From: JBBKXP01 sp038251315
GTDB lineage: Bacteria; Pseudomonadota; Alphaproteobacteria; Rhodobacterales; Rhodobacteraceae
Direction of reading: 5' to 3'
NCBI GenBank assembly: GCA_038251315.1
Contig: JBBSBK010000016.1
Coordinates: 1 to 48,598 of the forward strand
Length of the DNA: 48,598 nt
Shown piece after piece: positions 14,608 to 23,276 of the stretch (positions within the stretch are counted from its first letter, which is position 1; each line of letters opens with the position of its first letter). The translations under genes and the position numbers were made by a program. Below the pieces are notes generated by a model. It searched no databases. It had not been told where the DNA came from and worked only from the letters and a program-made list of their open reading frames with translations.

Positions 14608-16075
14608 GAGGTGTCGGGGGCCTTGCGGGCCGCGGGTTATCCCACGGTGGCGCAGCGGTTGCGTCTCGCAGTTGTGGGAATGACTTGCGCGTCCCGCGTA
14701 TCCAAGGGCGAAAAGGCGCTATTGGCGGTGCCGGGGGGCCTGGCGGCCACCGTCAATCTGGCCACGGGCGAGGCGACGGTGACGGCGCTGTCGTCTGATC
14801 CGGCCCCTTTGCAAGCCGCTGTTGCCGGGTTGGGCTACACCTCCGAACCCGTTGGCGACAGGGCGGTGCCTGTCGTCGTGGGTCGATGAAAGCATGCTGA
14901 CCGGCGAACCGCTGGCGGTGAAAAAGGCCAAAGGAGCGACGCTGGTGGGCGGCACGGTCAACGGCGACGGGGCGCTGCGGATGCGGGCCACGGCGGTCGG
15001 GGCCGATACGATGCTGGCCCGGATCGTTGCGATGGTGCAAGAGGCCCAAGGGGCGCGCCTGCCGAAGCAGGATCTGGTCAACCGGATCACGGCCTGGTTT
15101 GTGCCTGCGGTCATGGGCATCGCCCTTGTGACGGTCGTGGGTTGGCTGGTGTTCGGCCCCGCCCCGGCGTTGCCTTTTGCCCTTGTGGCCGGGGTTGCCG
15201 TGCTGATCGTCGCCTGCCCCTGCGCGATGGGTCTGGCGACGCCGACGTCGATTATTCTGGGCACCGCGCGGGCCGCCGAACGGGGCGTGCTGTTCCGCCA
15301 GAATGATGCGTTGCAGGCCTTGCAAGGCGTCGAAGTCGTGGCCTTCGACAAGACTGGGACGCTGACGCTGGGCAATCCCGATGTGACTTGTATCCTGCCG
15401 CTGGGCGGTCTTGGCGCAGACGATCTGCTGGCCATCGTCGCGGCGGTCGAGGCCTTGTCGGAACATTCGCTGGCCGGGGCCATCGTCCGCGCGGCCAAGG
15501 CCAAGAAAATACCGATTGCCCGCTCGCGATTTCATGGCGATCCCCGGTCATGGTTTGCGGGTGGCTCTGGGCGGCAAGGTCGTACTGATCGACGGTCGGC
15601 TGCTGCAGCGCGAGGGTGTCGCGGTGGGAGCGATGGAGGCGATGGCCGATGATCTGGCTGCCAAGGGTCGGACGCCGGTTCTGGTCGCCGTTGACGGGCA
15701 AAGCGGCCAGCGTTCTGGCGCTGGCGATCAGGTGAACCATCAGATGCTGCCACCGTCCGGGCGTTGCATGCGTAAGGCTTGAAGGTGGCGACGATAACCG
15801 GCGATGCACATGCGACGGCGGTCGTCTATGTCGGTGACGGGATCAACGACGCGCCTGCGCTGGCCGCTGCTGATGTGGGCGTGGCCATCGGCACCGGGAC
15901 CGATGTCGCGGTACAAAGCGCCCATGTGGTGCTGATGTCGGGCGACCCTGCGGGGATCGTCACCGCGATCGCCATCAGCCGGACGGCGCCGGCCGCCGGT
16001 GCGATGGCGCTATCGTCGGTTCTCGTGGTGGCCAACGCGCTGCGATTGCGGCGGGTGCAAAGGGTGGTGGCATGA
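14608..16075 (+). pseudogene. copA: Decayed Cu(I)-translocating P-type ATPase (copA remnant)
   Basis: Pieces of a CopA-type copper exporter are spread over several frames. A heavy-metal-associated domain remains at about 14670-14850, but its CxxC motif reads MTCASRV, losing the second Cys. Transmembrane helices 1-4 and most of the actuator domain are missing: the frame jumps near 14865 to SSWVDESMLTGEP. The CPC helix (ACPCAMGLATPTS) and DKTGT phosphorylation site follow. A frameshift lies near 15520. A stop (TAA, about 15771) lies inside the P domain after RALHA. About 30 residues are missing before VVYVGDGINDAP, and about 40 residues including a final helix are missing before AGAMALSS. It cannot encode a working pump. 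The end overlaps the intact cueR by ATGA, showing the old operon arrangement. Confidence 0.9.
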
Positions 16076-16467
16076 ATATCGGTGACGTGTCCGACCGCAT
16101 CGGTCTGCCCGCCAAAACGATCCGTTATTGCGAGGATATCGGGCTGGTCACACCCTTGCGCGGGGCCAATGGGTATCGGCGGTTTCGCGAGAGCGACATG
16201 CACAAACTGGCGTTTCTGGGCCGGGCGCGCGCCTTGGGGTTTTCCATCGCCGCATGTCGCGATCTGCTTGCCCTGTGGGAGGATCGGGGTCGGGCCGGCG
16301 CTGACGTGCGTGCCATCGCGAGCGGGCATCTGATCGATATCGCGGCCAAGATCGCGGCGCTGGCCGAGATGCGCGATACCCTGTCCGAACTGGTCGATGC
16401 CTGCGCCGGGGATCATCGCCCCGACTGTCCGATTCTAGCTGGGCTGGCAGGTAAGATGGGGGGCTAG
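16072..16467 (+). CDS. cueR: CueR-type copper-responsive MerR family regulator
   Basis: The 131-residue protein has the MerR winged helix at the N-terminus (IGDVSDRIGLPAKTIRYCEDIGLV and GYRRFRESDMHKLAFLGRARALGFS), a dimerisation helix, and a C-terminal loop CAGDHRPDCPIL. The C-x7-C pair matches the Cu(I)-binding loop of CueR. CueR activates copA and related copper genes by DNA distortion. Its own presumed target next door is a pseudogene, so its remaining targets must lie elsewhere. The ATG overlaps the copA remnant stop (ATGA). Confidence 0.9.
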   Translation: MNIGDVSDRIGLPAKTIRYCEDIGLVTPLRGANGYRRFRESDMHKLAFLGRARALGFSIAACRDLLALWEDRGRAGADVRAIASGHLIDIAAKIAALAEMRDTLSELVDACAGDHRPDCPILAGLAGKMGG

Positions 16468-16488
16468 CCCCCCGTCGCTGGCGCGACT

Positions 16489-16524
16489 CCCCCCAGAATA
16501 TTTTTGGCCAAAAGAAGTTGGGGG
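16489..16524. terminator. Bidirectional terminator between cueR and argE
   Basis: CCCCCCA (16489-16495) and TTGGGGG (16518-16524) are complementary around AATATTTTTGGCCAAAAGAAG, which itself contains the palindrome TTTTGGCCAAAA. It lies between convergent genes, ending right at the argE stop. A second GC-rich palindrome, GGGGGGCTAGCCCCCC (16458-16473), covers the cueR stop codon. Confidence 0.65.
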
Positions 16525-17670
16525 TCAGGTGCGGGTGGCGAGCGATTCGAGCATGTGAACGCATTTAGACAACTGGTCGAGGCTGACAAATTCGTCGGGG
16601 CGGTGCGCCTGCGCGATCGATCCCGGGCCGCAGACGACCACGTCGATGCCGAGGGATTGGAACAGCCCCGCTTCTGTACTGAAAGGGACGGTTTCTGTGC
16701 CGATCCCCCCGGTCAGGGCTGCCACCAGATCGCGGGCGGCATTTTGGTCTGTCGGGTCCAGTCCTGCAACGTCACCAATGGTTTGCGTGCGGATTGTCGC
16801 TGTCGGGTCGACGACCTGCATTTTGGGCAAAAGGGTATCTGTACAGAAAAGGGCGAGTTCTGCCCTGATGAAGTCGGCGTCGGCCTGCCGGACGGGCCGC
16901 ATCTCCCAATCGACGCGGGCGCGGCCGGGGATGACGTTGTGCGCGACGCCGCCGTTCAGCGCGCCGGTGTTGATCGTCGTCCACGGCGGGGTGAAGGGGC
17001 TGTTCGCCGGGGCGCGGGCGACCATCTGGTCCTTGAGGGTCAGCAGTCGCCCGACATAGCGCACCGCGTATTCGACCGCGTTGACGCCAAGGTCGGGCTG
17101 CGACCCATGGCCTTCGCGTCCGGTGAAGTGGGTTGAGTATTCGCAGCAGCCTTTGTGCCCGTCGACGATCTGCATGTTCGTCGGTTCGCCGATGATTGCC
17201 ATTGCGGGGCGACGTCCGCGCTGGCGCAGGGTTTCGACGAGGGCTTGGCCGCCGAGGCAGCCGACTTCTTCGTCGTAAGTGAAAGCGAAATGGACGGGAC
17301 GGTTCGTGCCGAATTTCGGGGCGAGGGCGACGCAGGCGGCGATGAAGCCTTTCATGTCGCAACTGCCCCGCCCGTAAAGTGCGCCGTCGATTTCGGTCAT
17401 CTGAAACGGATCGGTCGCCCAGTCCTGATCGATGATAGGCACCACGTCGGTATGCCCTGACAGGACGATCCCGCCGTCGGTATCGGGGCCGAGGGTGGCC
17501 CAGAGGTTGGCCTTTGTCCCGGTCGCGTCGCCCATCACCTCGACCCGCGCGCCAGCGTCTTCCAGGCGTCCGGCCAGATCGGCGATCATCGCCAGATTAC
17601 TGTCGGCCGACACGGTCGGGTATGCGATCAGGTCGCGCAGGATCGTTGTGGTGGCGGTCAGGTGGTCCAT
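16525..17670 (-). CDS. argE: Acetylornithine deacetylase (ArgE-type M20 peptidase)
   Basis: The 381-residue M20-family metallohydrolase would remove the acetyl group from N-acetylornithine. Zinc ligands and catalytic residues are visible: H73 and D75 in SGHTDVVP, D105 in GRGSCDMKGF, E134/E135 in YDEEVGCLGG, and the GEPTNMQIVDGHKG and GREGHGS segments. The sequence follows the proteobacterial ArgE pattern rather than DapE. The start is the ATG at 17670; an upstream extension of the frame would overlap the divergent aminotransferase gene and was rejected. A role in polyamine or ornithine breakdown beside the divergent omega-aminotransferase is possible. Confidence 0.85.
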   Translation of the reverse strand: MDHLTATTTILRDLIAYPTVSADSNLAMIADLAGRLEDAGARVEVMGDATGTKANLWATLGPDTDGGIVLSGHTDVVPIIDQDWATDPFQMTEIDGALYGRGSCDMKGFIAACVALAPKFGTNRPVHFAFTYDEEVGCLGGQALVETLRQRGRRPAMAIIGEPTNMQIVDGHKGCCEYSTHFTGREGHGSQPDLGVNAVEYAVRYVGRLLTLKDQMVARAPANSPFTPPWTTINTGALNGGVAHNVIPGRARVDWEMRPVRQADADFIRAELALFCTDTLLPKMQVVDPTATIRTQTIGDVAGLDPTDQNAARDLVAALTGGIGTETVPFSTEAGLFQSLGIDVVVCGPGSIAQAHRPDEFVSLDQLSKCVHMLESLATRT

Positions 17671-17744
17671 GCGCGGTGGCCTTGGGTCGGGGCATGTGAC
17701 AGGGTGGCGGGGACAGGCCGCAAGCGCAAGCGAAAGGATATGAC

Positions 17745-19118
17745 ATGCTGACCAATGACCAGTTGAGCCAATGGGACCGTGAGAGTTTCTTTCACCCGTC
17801 CACGCACCTCGCCGCACATGCCCGTGGCGATACGCCCAGCCGGATCATCACCGGGGCGGACGGCGTGCATATCGTGGATCGTGACGGGGTGCGGATGCTG
17901 GACGCCTTTGCCGGGCTCTATTGCGTCAACGTTGGCTATGGGCGGCCCGAGATTGCTGACGCGATTGCCACGCAGGCCCGTGACCTCGCCTATTACCATT
18001 CCTATGTCGGGCACGGGACCGAGGCGTCGATCACCCTTGCCAAGATGGTGATGGACCGCGCGCCCGCGCACATGTCCAAGGTGTATTTTGGTCTGTCCGG
18101 GTCGGATGCAAACGAGACCAATGTCAAATTGATCTGGTATTACAACAACATCCTTGGCCGCCTGGAAAAGAAAAAGATCATCAGCCGATGGCGCGGCTAT
18201 CACGGGTCGGGGCTGATGACCGGGTCGCTGACCGGGCTGACGCTGTTTCACAACAAGTTCGATCTGCCGCTGGCGCAGGTGGTTCATACCGAGGCGCCGT
18301 ATTATTTTCGCCGTCCCGATCCGGCAATGAGCGAGGCGCAGTTCGTGGCCCATTGCGTTGCCGCGCTGGAGGAAACGATTGCCCGCGAGGGGGCAGACAC
18401 CATTGCTGCATTTATCGGTGAGCCTGTGTTGGGGACGGGCGGGATCGTGCCGCCCCCTGCGGGGTATTGGCCCGCGATTCAGGCGGTGCTGGATGCGCAT
18501 GACATCTTGCTGGTCGCCGACGAGGTCGTCACCGGGTTTGGCCGTCTGGGGACCATGTTCGGGTCGGAACACTATGGCATGAAGCCCGATTTGATCACCA
18601 TCGCCAAGGGGTTGACCAGCGCCTATGCGCCGCTGTCGGGGTCTATCGTGTCGGACAAGGTGTGGAAGGTTTTGGAGCAGGGGGCGGATGAAAACGGCCC
18701 GATCGGCCACGGCTGGACCTATTCGGCGCATCCCATCGGGGCCGCCGCCGGGGTCGCCAATCTGCGGCTGATCGACGAATTGGGGCTGGTGAAACAGGCG
18801 GGCCGGGTTGGCGGCTATCTGAACGCGGCGATGCGCGATGCGCTGGCTGATCACCGCCATGTCGGCGATGTGCGGGGTGAGGGGATGTTGTGTGCGGTCG
18901 AGTTTGTCGAGGATCGTGACACGCGGCAGTTCTTTGATCCCGCCCGCAAGGTTGGCGCGGCGCTGTCTGCCGCGATGCTGGCCGAGTCGCGGGTGATCGT
19001 GCGGGCGATGCCGCAAGGCGACATTTTGGGATTCGCGCCGCCGTTCTGTCTGAGTGAGGCGCAGGCGGATGAGGTAGTGGCGGCGACGGTCAAGGCCGTT
19101 GATAGTGTGCTGGGCTGA
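17745..19118 (+). CDS. Class-III omega-aminotransferase, probably diamine- or omega-amino acid-pyruvate type
   Basis: The 457-residue PLP enzyme has VNVGYGRPEI at 61-70, LSGSDANET at 117-125, ADEVVTGFGR around D259 and Schiff-base lysine K288 (TIAKGLTSAYAP). It resembles the putrescine/beta-alanine/GABA-pyruvate aminotransferase group common in Rhodobacterales. A putrescine ABC transporter and a gamma-aminobutyraldehyde-type dehydrogenase lie about 3 kb downstream, so it may supply the transamination step of putrescine breakdown. That is inference from context. It is divergent from argE over 74 bases and has a GAAAGGA ribosome site. Confidence 0.82.
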   Translation: MLTNDQLSQWDRESFFHPSTHLAAHARGDTPSRIITGADGVHIVDRDGVRMLDAFAGLYCVNVGYGRPEIADAIATQARDLAYYHSYVGHGTEASITLAKMVMDRAPAHMSKVYFGLSGSDANETNVKLIWYYNNILGRLEKKKIISRWRGYHGSGLMTGSLTGLTLFHNKFDLPLAQVVHTEAPYYFRRPDPAMSEAQFVAHCVAALEETIAREGADTIAAFIGEPVLGTGGIVPPPAGYWPAIQAVLDAHDILLVADEVVTGFGRLGTMFGSEHYGMKPDLITIAKGLTSAYAPLSGSIVSDKVWKVLEQGADENGPIGHGWTYSAHPIGAAAGVANLRLIDELGLVKQAGRVGGYLNAAMRDALADHRHVGDVRGEGMLCAVEFVEDRDTRQFFDPARKVGAALSAAMLAESRVIVRAMPQGDILGFAPPFCLSEAQADEVVAATVKAVDSVLG

Positions 19119-19192
19119 AGTTTCATTTTGCACCATGGCCGCTGACGGCGTGGATGATATGATGGCGCGAAACCGTTACACCGAGGCATGAC

Positions 19193-20935
19193 ATGACATT
19201 CAAACCCGCCACCTGGCCCCGCAAACTGCGTTCGCAGGAATGGTTCGGGGGGACGGGCAAGGACGCGATCTATCATCGGTCGTGGATGAAAAACCAAGGC
19301 CTGCCCGCCGATCTGCTGGATGGCCGTCCGGTCATCGGGATCTGCAACACATGGTCGGAAACGACGCCCTGCAACGCCCACCTGCGCGATCTGGCGGAAC
19401 GGGTGAAGTTCGGGGTTTATGAAGCGGGCGGGTTTCCGTTGGAATTTCCGGTGTTCAGCCCGTCGGAATCCACCTTGCGCCCCACGGCTATGATGTTCCG
19501 CAACCTGTGCGCTATGGATGTCGAGGAAGCGATCCGGGGCAAGTGTCTGGACGGTGTTGTGCTGCTGGCGGGTTGCGACAAGACGACCCCGGCGTTGCTG
19601 ATGGGCGCGGCAAGCGTCGATCTGCCTGCGATCATGGTCAGCGGCGGGCCGATGCTGAACGGGTATTTCAAGGGCGAGGTGATCGGGTCGGGCACCCATC
19701 TGTGGAAGTTTTCCGAAGCGGTCAAAGCCGGGGAAATGTCAGCCGAGGAATTCGTTGCTGCCGAGGCGTCGATGTCGCGCAGCGCGGGGTCGTGCAACAC
19801 GATGGGCACCGCCAGCACGATGGCGAGCATGGCCGAGGCGCTGGGCATGACCCTGTCGGGCAACGCGGCGATTCCGGCGGTCGATTCCCGTCGCCGCGTC
19901 ATGGCCCATATCACCGGGCGGCGCATCGTGCAGATGGTCAAGGACGATCTGAAACCGTCCGATATCATGACCAAGGACGCGTTTGAAAACGCGATCCGCA
20001 CCAATGGCGCGATTGGCGGGTCGACCAATGCGGTCATTCATCTGCTGGCTGTCGCGGGGCGTGTCGGGATCGACCTGACGCTTGATGACTGGGACCGCTG
20101 CGGGCGCGATGTGCCGACCATCGTCAACCTGATGCCGTCGGGCAAATACCTCATGGAGGAGTTCTTTTACGCCGGAGGCTTGCCCGTCGTCATCAAGCGG
20201 TTGGGCGAGGCGGGGATTTTGCACAAGGACGCGCTGACGGTCAGCGGCGGGTCGATCTGGGACGAGGTCAAGGATGTGCAGAACTGGAACGCCGACGTGA
20301 TCCTGCCGGTCGAAAAGGCGCTGACGCAGTCGGGAGGGGTGGCTGTGCTGCGCGGCAATCTGGCACCCAATGGTGCGGTGCTGAAACCGTCGGCGGCGAC
20401 GCCTGCGCTGATGGTGCATCGGGGCCGTGCGGTCGTGTTCGAGGATATCGACGACTACAAGGCGCGGATCGAGGACGATGCTTTGGATATCGACGAAACC
20501 TGCATCATGGTTCTGAAAAACTGCGGCCCGCGCGGGTATCCGGGGATGGCCGAGGTGGGCAATATGGGGTTGCCGCCGAAGGTGCTGAAAAAGGGGATTA
20601 CCGATATGGTGCGAATTTCCGATGCGCGGATGTCGGGCACGGCGTTTGGCACGGTGGTGCTGCATACCTCGCCCGAGGCGGCGATGGGTGGGCCCCTCGC
20701 GGTGGTTCAAAATGGTGACATGATCGAGTTGGATGTGCCAAACCGGCGGTTGCATCTGGATATTTCCGAGGCTGAGCTTTCGGCGCGGCTGGCGGCTTGG
20801 GAGTCGCCGGTGACGCGGCCCGGTGGGGGTTATGCGCAACTCTATCACGACCGGGTGCTGGGGTCGGAAACCGGGGCGGATTTCGATTTCCTTGTCGGCT
20901 GTCGGGGCAATGCCGTGGCGCGCGAGGCGCATTGA
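19193..20935 (+). CDS. IlvD/Edd family dehydratase, L-arabinonate dehydratase-like
   Basis: The 580-residue enzyme belongs to the iron-sulfur dehydratases for sugar acids and dihydroxy acids. The three cluster cysteines are C60 (SETTPCNAH), C128 (LAGCDKTTPA) and C201 (SAGSCNTMGTAST), with K130 beside the second and the catalytic serine in RMSGTAFGTVVLH. This C60/C128/C201 spacing matches the known rhizobial L-arabinonate dehydratase (2Fe-2S type), not IlvD with its 4Fe-4S pattern. It is coupled by a one-base overlap (TGATG) to a sugar 1-dehydrogenase-like gene, which fits an oxidative L-arabinose or D-galactose route. Other pathway genes (lactonase, KDA dehydratase) are not in the window. Confidence 0.85.
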   Translation: MTFKPATWPRKLRSQEWFGGTGKDAIYHRSWMKNQGLPADLLDGRPVIGICNTWSETTPCNAHLRDLAERVKFGVYEAGGFPLEFPVFSPSESTLRPTAMMFRNLCAMDVEEAIRGKCLDGVVLLAGCDKTTPALLMGAASVDLPAIMVSGGPMLNGYFKGEVIGSGTHLWKFSEAVKAGEMSAEEFVAAEASMSRSAGSCNTMGTASTMASMAEALGMTLSGNAAIPAVDSRRRVMAHITGRRIVQMVKDDLKPSDIMTKDAFENAIRTNGAIGGSTNAVIHLLAVAGRVGIDLTLDDWDRCGRDVPTIVNLMPSGKYLMEEFFYAGGLPVVIKRLGEAGILHKDALTVSGGSIWDEVKDVQNWNADVILPVEKALTQSGGVAVLRGNLAPNGAVLKPSAATPALMVHRGRAVVFEDIDDYKARIEDDALDIDETCIMVLKNCGPRGYPGMAEVGNMGLPPKVLKKGITDMVRISDARMSGTAFGTVVLHTSPEAAMGGPLAVVQNGDMIELDVPNRRLHLDISEAELSARLAAWESPVTRPGGGYAQLYHDRVLGSETGADFDFLVGCRGNAVAREAH

Positions 20936-21840
20936 TGAAGGTCGCCCTGGTCGGCATCGGCAAGATCGCGGTCGATCAGCATGTGCCGGCGATTACGGGG
21001 TCTGACGACTGGGAACTGGCGGCGACGGTCAGCCGTGTGGGGTCGGTGCCGGGGGTTCCCGCGTTTACCGAGATGGATGCGATGCTGGCCGAGCGGCCCG
21101 ACATTTCGGTCGTGTCCCTGTGTCTGCCCCCGGTACCGCGGTTCGACTATGCCGCCAAGGCGATCAAGGCCGGGCGGCACGTGATGCTGGAAAAGCCACC
21201 CGGCGCGACGTTGGCCGAAGTGCATGCATTGCAGACGATGGCGGCTGAGGCGGGTGTGACGCTGTTCGCCACATGGCACAGCCGGATGGCGCGTGCGGTC
21301 GCGGCGGCCAAGGCTTGGTTGGCCGACAAGGTCGTGACCGGGGCGCGGATCACCTGGCGCGAGGATGTGCGCAAGTGGCATCCGGGGCAGGAGTGGGTGT
21401 TTGAACCGGGTGGCATGGGGGTGTTCGATCCGGGAATCAACGCGCTTTCGATCCTGACCGAGATTTTGCCCGCGCCGGTGTTCCTGCGGTCGGCGGTGCT
21501 GGAGTTCCCCGAAAACCGTGCGACCCCCATCGCGGCGCAACTGGTGTTTTCCGGCGGCGTGACCGCCGATTTCGACTGGCGACAGACCGGGCCGCAGACG
21601 TGGGAGATTACCGTCGAGACCGACGCGGGGCAGGTCGTGCTGACCGAGGGCGCAAACCATGGAACGGCAGCGGGTCAGTCGCTGGCCGAAACCCCGCTGG
21701 GCGAATATCCAGCTCTTTATGCCCGGATGGCGACGCTTGTGACCAAAGTCACCAGCGACGTCGATCTTGCGCCGCTTGTCCATGTGGCCGATGCGATGAC
21801 GCTGGGACGGCGCAAACAGGTCGCCACGTTCGCGTTCTAA
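20935..21840 (+). CDS. Gfo/Idh/MocA family sugar 1-dehydrogenase (L-arabinose/D-galactose type)
   Basis: The 301-residue NAD(P)-dependent oxidoreductase has the N-terminal Rossmann motif VALVGIGKIAVDQH and the family signature EKPPGATLAEV near residues 86-96, followed by the mixed-sheet substrate domain. The GIGKIAxDQHxPAI start and the compact length are typical of D-galactose/L-arabinose 1-dehydrogenases, which oxidise the sugar to its lactone. It overlaps the dehydratase gene by one base, so the two are probably co-translated. Its stop overlaps the stop of the convergent aldehyde dehydrogenase by three bases. Exact sugar preference is not readable from the sequence. Confidence 0.82.
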   Translation: MKVALVGIGKIAVDQHVPAITGSDDWELAATVSRVGSVPGVPAFTEMDAMLAERPDISVVSLCLPPVPRFDYAAKAIKAGRHVMLEKPPGATLAEVHALQTMAAEAGVTLFATWHSRMARAVAAAKAWLADKVVTGARITWREDVRKWHPGQEWVFEPGGMGVFDPGINALSILTEILPAPVFLRSAVLEFPENRATPIAAQLVFSGGVTADFDWRQTGPQTWEITVETDAGQVVLTEGANHGTAAGQSLAETPLGEYPALYARMATLVTKVTSDVDLAPLVHVADAMTLGRRKQVATFAF

Positions 21841-23261
21841 TGCTTGATCATCACATGCCGGACGGCGGTATAATCTTCGAGCGCGTAGATCGACAGATCC
21901 TTGCCGTAACCCGATTGTTTCAGCCCGCCATGCGGCATTTCGAGGGTCAGCATGAAATGCGTGTTGACCCATGTGCAGCCGTAGCGCAGGCGTGCCGTCG
22001 CTTCCATCGCGCGGCCGACGTCGCGGGTCCAGACGGATGAGGCGAGGCCGTAGCCACTGTCGTTGGCCCAATCGACGGCCTGATCGACGTCGCTGAACCG
22101 GGTGACGGAGATGACCGGGCCGAACACCTCGCGCTGGACGATCTCGTCTTGTTGCAGCGCTCCGGCGATGACGGTGGGTTGATAGTAGAACCCATTGTCG
22201 CCGTGGGTTTTGCCGCCCGCCGTCACCTCGATATGTTTCAATTCGCGGGCGCGTTCGACGAAGCTGGCGACGCGGTCGCGCTGGCGGGCGGAAATCAGCG
22301 GCCCGATCTCGTTCACAGTGTCGTCGGCTTGGTCGTAGGTGATCGCGTTGGCGGCGGTGGACAGGTCGGCGACAAGACGGTCGTGGACCTTGTCAGCGAC
22401 ATAGACCCGGCAGGCGGCGGTGCAGTCTTGCCCGGCGTTGTAGTAGCCGAAGGCCTGCAACCCTGCGACGACGTCGTCAATATTGGCATCATCGAACACG
22501 ATCACGGGGGCCTTGCCGCCAAGTTCAAGGTGGGTGCGTTTGACGCTGCGCGCAGCGGCTTGGAGCATTTTCTTGCCCGTGGCGATGTCGCCGGTCAGGG
22601 AAATCATGTCGACGTCGGGGTGGTTAACCAACTGGCTACCCACGGTTTCACCGCGTCCGGGGACGATGTTGATGACGCCTGCGGGCAGGATATCGGCAAA
22701 AACGCGGACCATTTTCAGCGCGGTCAGCGGGGTTTGTTCGGATGGTTTGAACACCACCGTATTGCCCCCCGCCAAGGCAGGTGCGAGTTTCCACGCCATC
22801 ATCATCAGCGGATAGTTCCACGGCGCGATCGACGCGATCACCCCGATCGGGTCGCGGCGCACCATCGATGTGTGCCCTTCGAGGTATTCGCCCGCGACCA
22901 TCCCGGTCTGGGTCCGTACCGCCCCGGCGAAGAAACGGTAGGTATCGACGACGCCGGGAATTTCATCGTTGAGGGCGCAGTTGATCGGTTTGCCGCAGTT
23001 CAGCGCCTCGAGGGCGGCGAAATCCTGCGCCTCGGCCTCGATCCGGTCGGCAATGCGCAGAAGGTAGGCGGCCCGTTGCGCCGGGGTGGTGCGCGACCAT
23101 GTGGTGAAGGCCTTGCGGGCGGCGGCGATGGCGGCGTCGACCTGGGCCGCCGAAGCCTCGGGCAGGTCCACGATCAGCGCGCCGGTGCGCGGGTTCAGCA
23201 CCTTTTCGGCGGTTTCGGTGCCGTCTTCGGTGCGATCCCCGATCAGCAGTTTGGTATCCAT
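21837..23261 (-). CDS. Gamma-aminobutyraldehyde-type aldehyde dehydrogenase
   Basis: The 474-residue NAD-dependent aldehyde dehydrogenase has the catalytic cysteine C280 (NAGQDCTAACRV), the general base E246 (LELGGKAPV), the cofactor segment IAPWNYPLMMMAWK and the SLTGDIATGK loop. The sequence and the gene order after a spermidine/putrescine-like importer match E. coli PatD (YdcW), which oxidises 4-aminobutanal to GABA; betaine aldehyde dehydrogenases are close relatives and cannot be fully excluded. It is the last gene of the minus-strand operon, 15 bases after the second permease gene. Confidence 0.85.
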   Translation of the reverse strand: MDTKLLIGDRTEDGTETAEKVLNPRTGALIVDLPEASAAQVDAAIAAARKAFTTWSRTTPAQRAAYLLRIADRIEAEAQDFAALEALNCGKPINCALNDEIPGVVDTYRFFAGAVRTQTGMVAGEYLEGHTSMVRRDPIGVIASIAPWNYPLMMMAWKLAPALAGGNTVVFKPSEQTPLTALKMVRVFADILPAGVINIVPGRGETVGSQLVNHPDVDMISLTGDIATGKKMLQAAARSVKRTHLELGGKAPVIVFDDANIDDVVAGLQAFGYYNAGQDCTAACRVYVADKVHDRLVADLSTAANAITYDQADDTVNEIGPLISARQRDRVASFVERARELKHIEVTAGGKTHGDNGFYYQPTVIAGALQQDEIVQREVFGPVISVTRFSDVDQAVDWANDSGYGLASSVWTRDVGRAMEATARLRYGCTWVNTHFMLTLEMPHGGLKQSGYGKDLSIYALEDYTAVRHVMIKH

Positions 23262-23276
23262 TCTCGATCCTTTCGG

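Noticed and set aside
14608..16075. copA frameshifts as sequencing errors
   Set aside because: Besides frame changes there are several in-gene deletions and a lost metal-site Cys, which base-calling errors cannot explain.
17658..19136. 492-codon open frame on the minus strand
   Set aside because: Antisense shadow of the aminotransferase gene at 17745-19118, which has full catalytic motifs.
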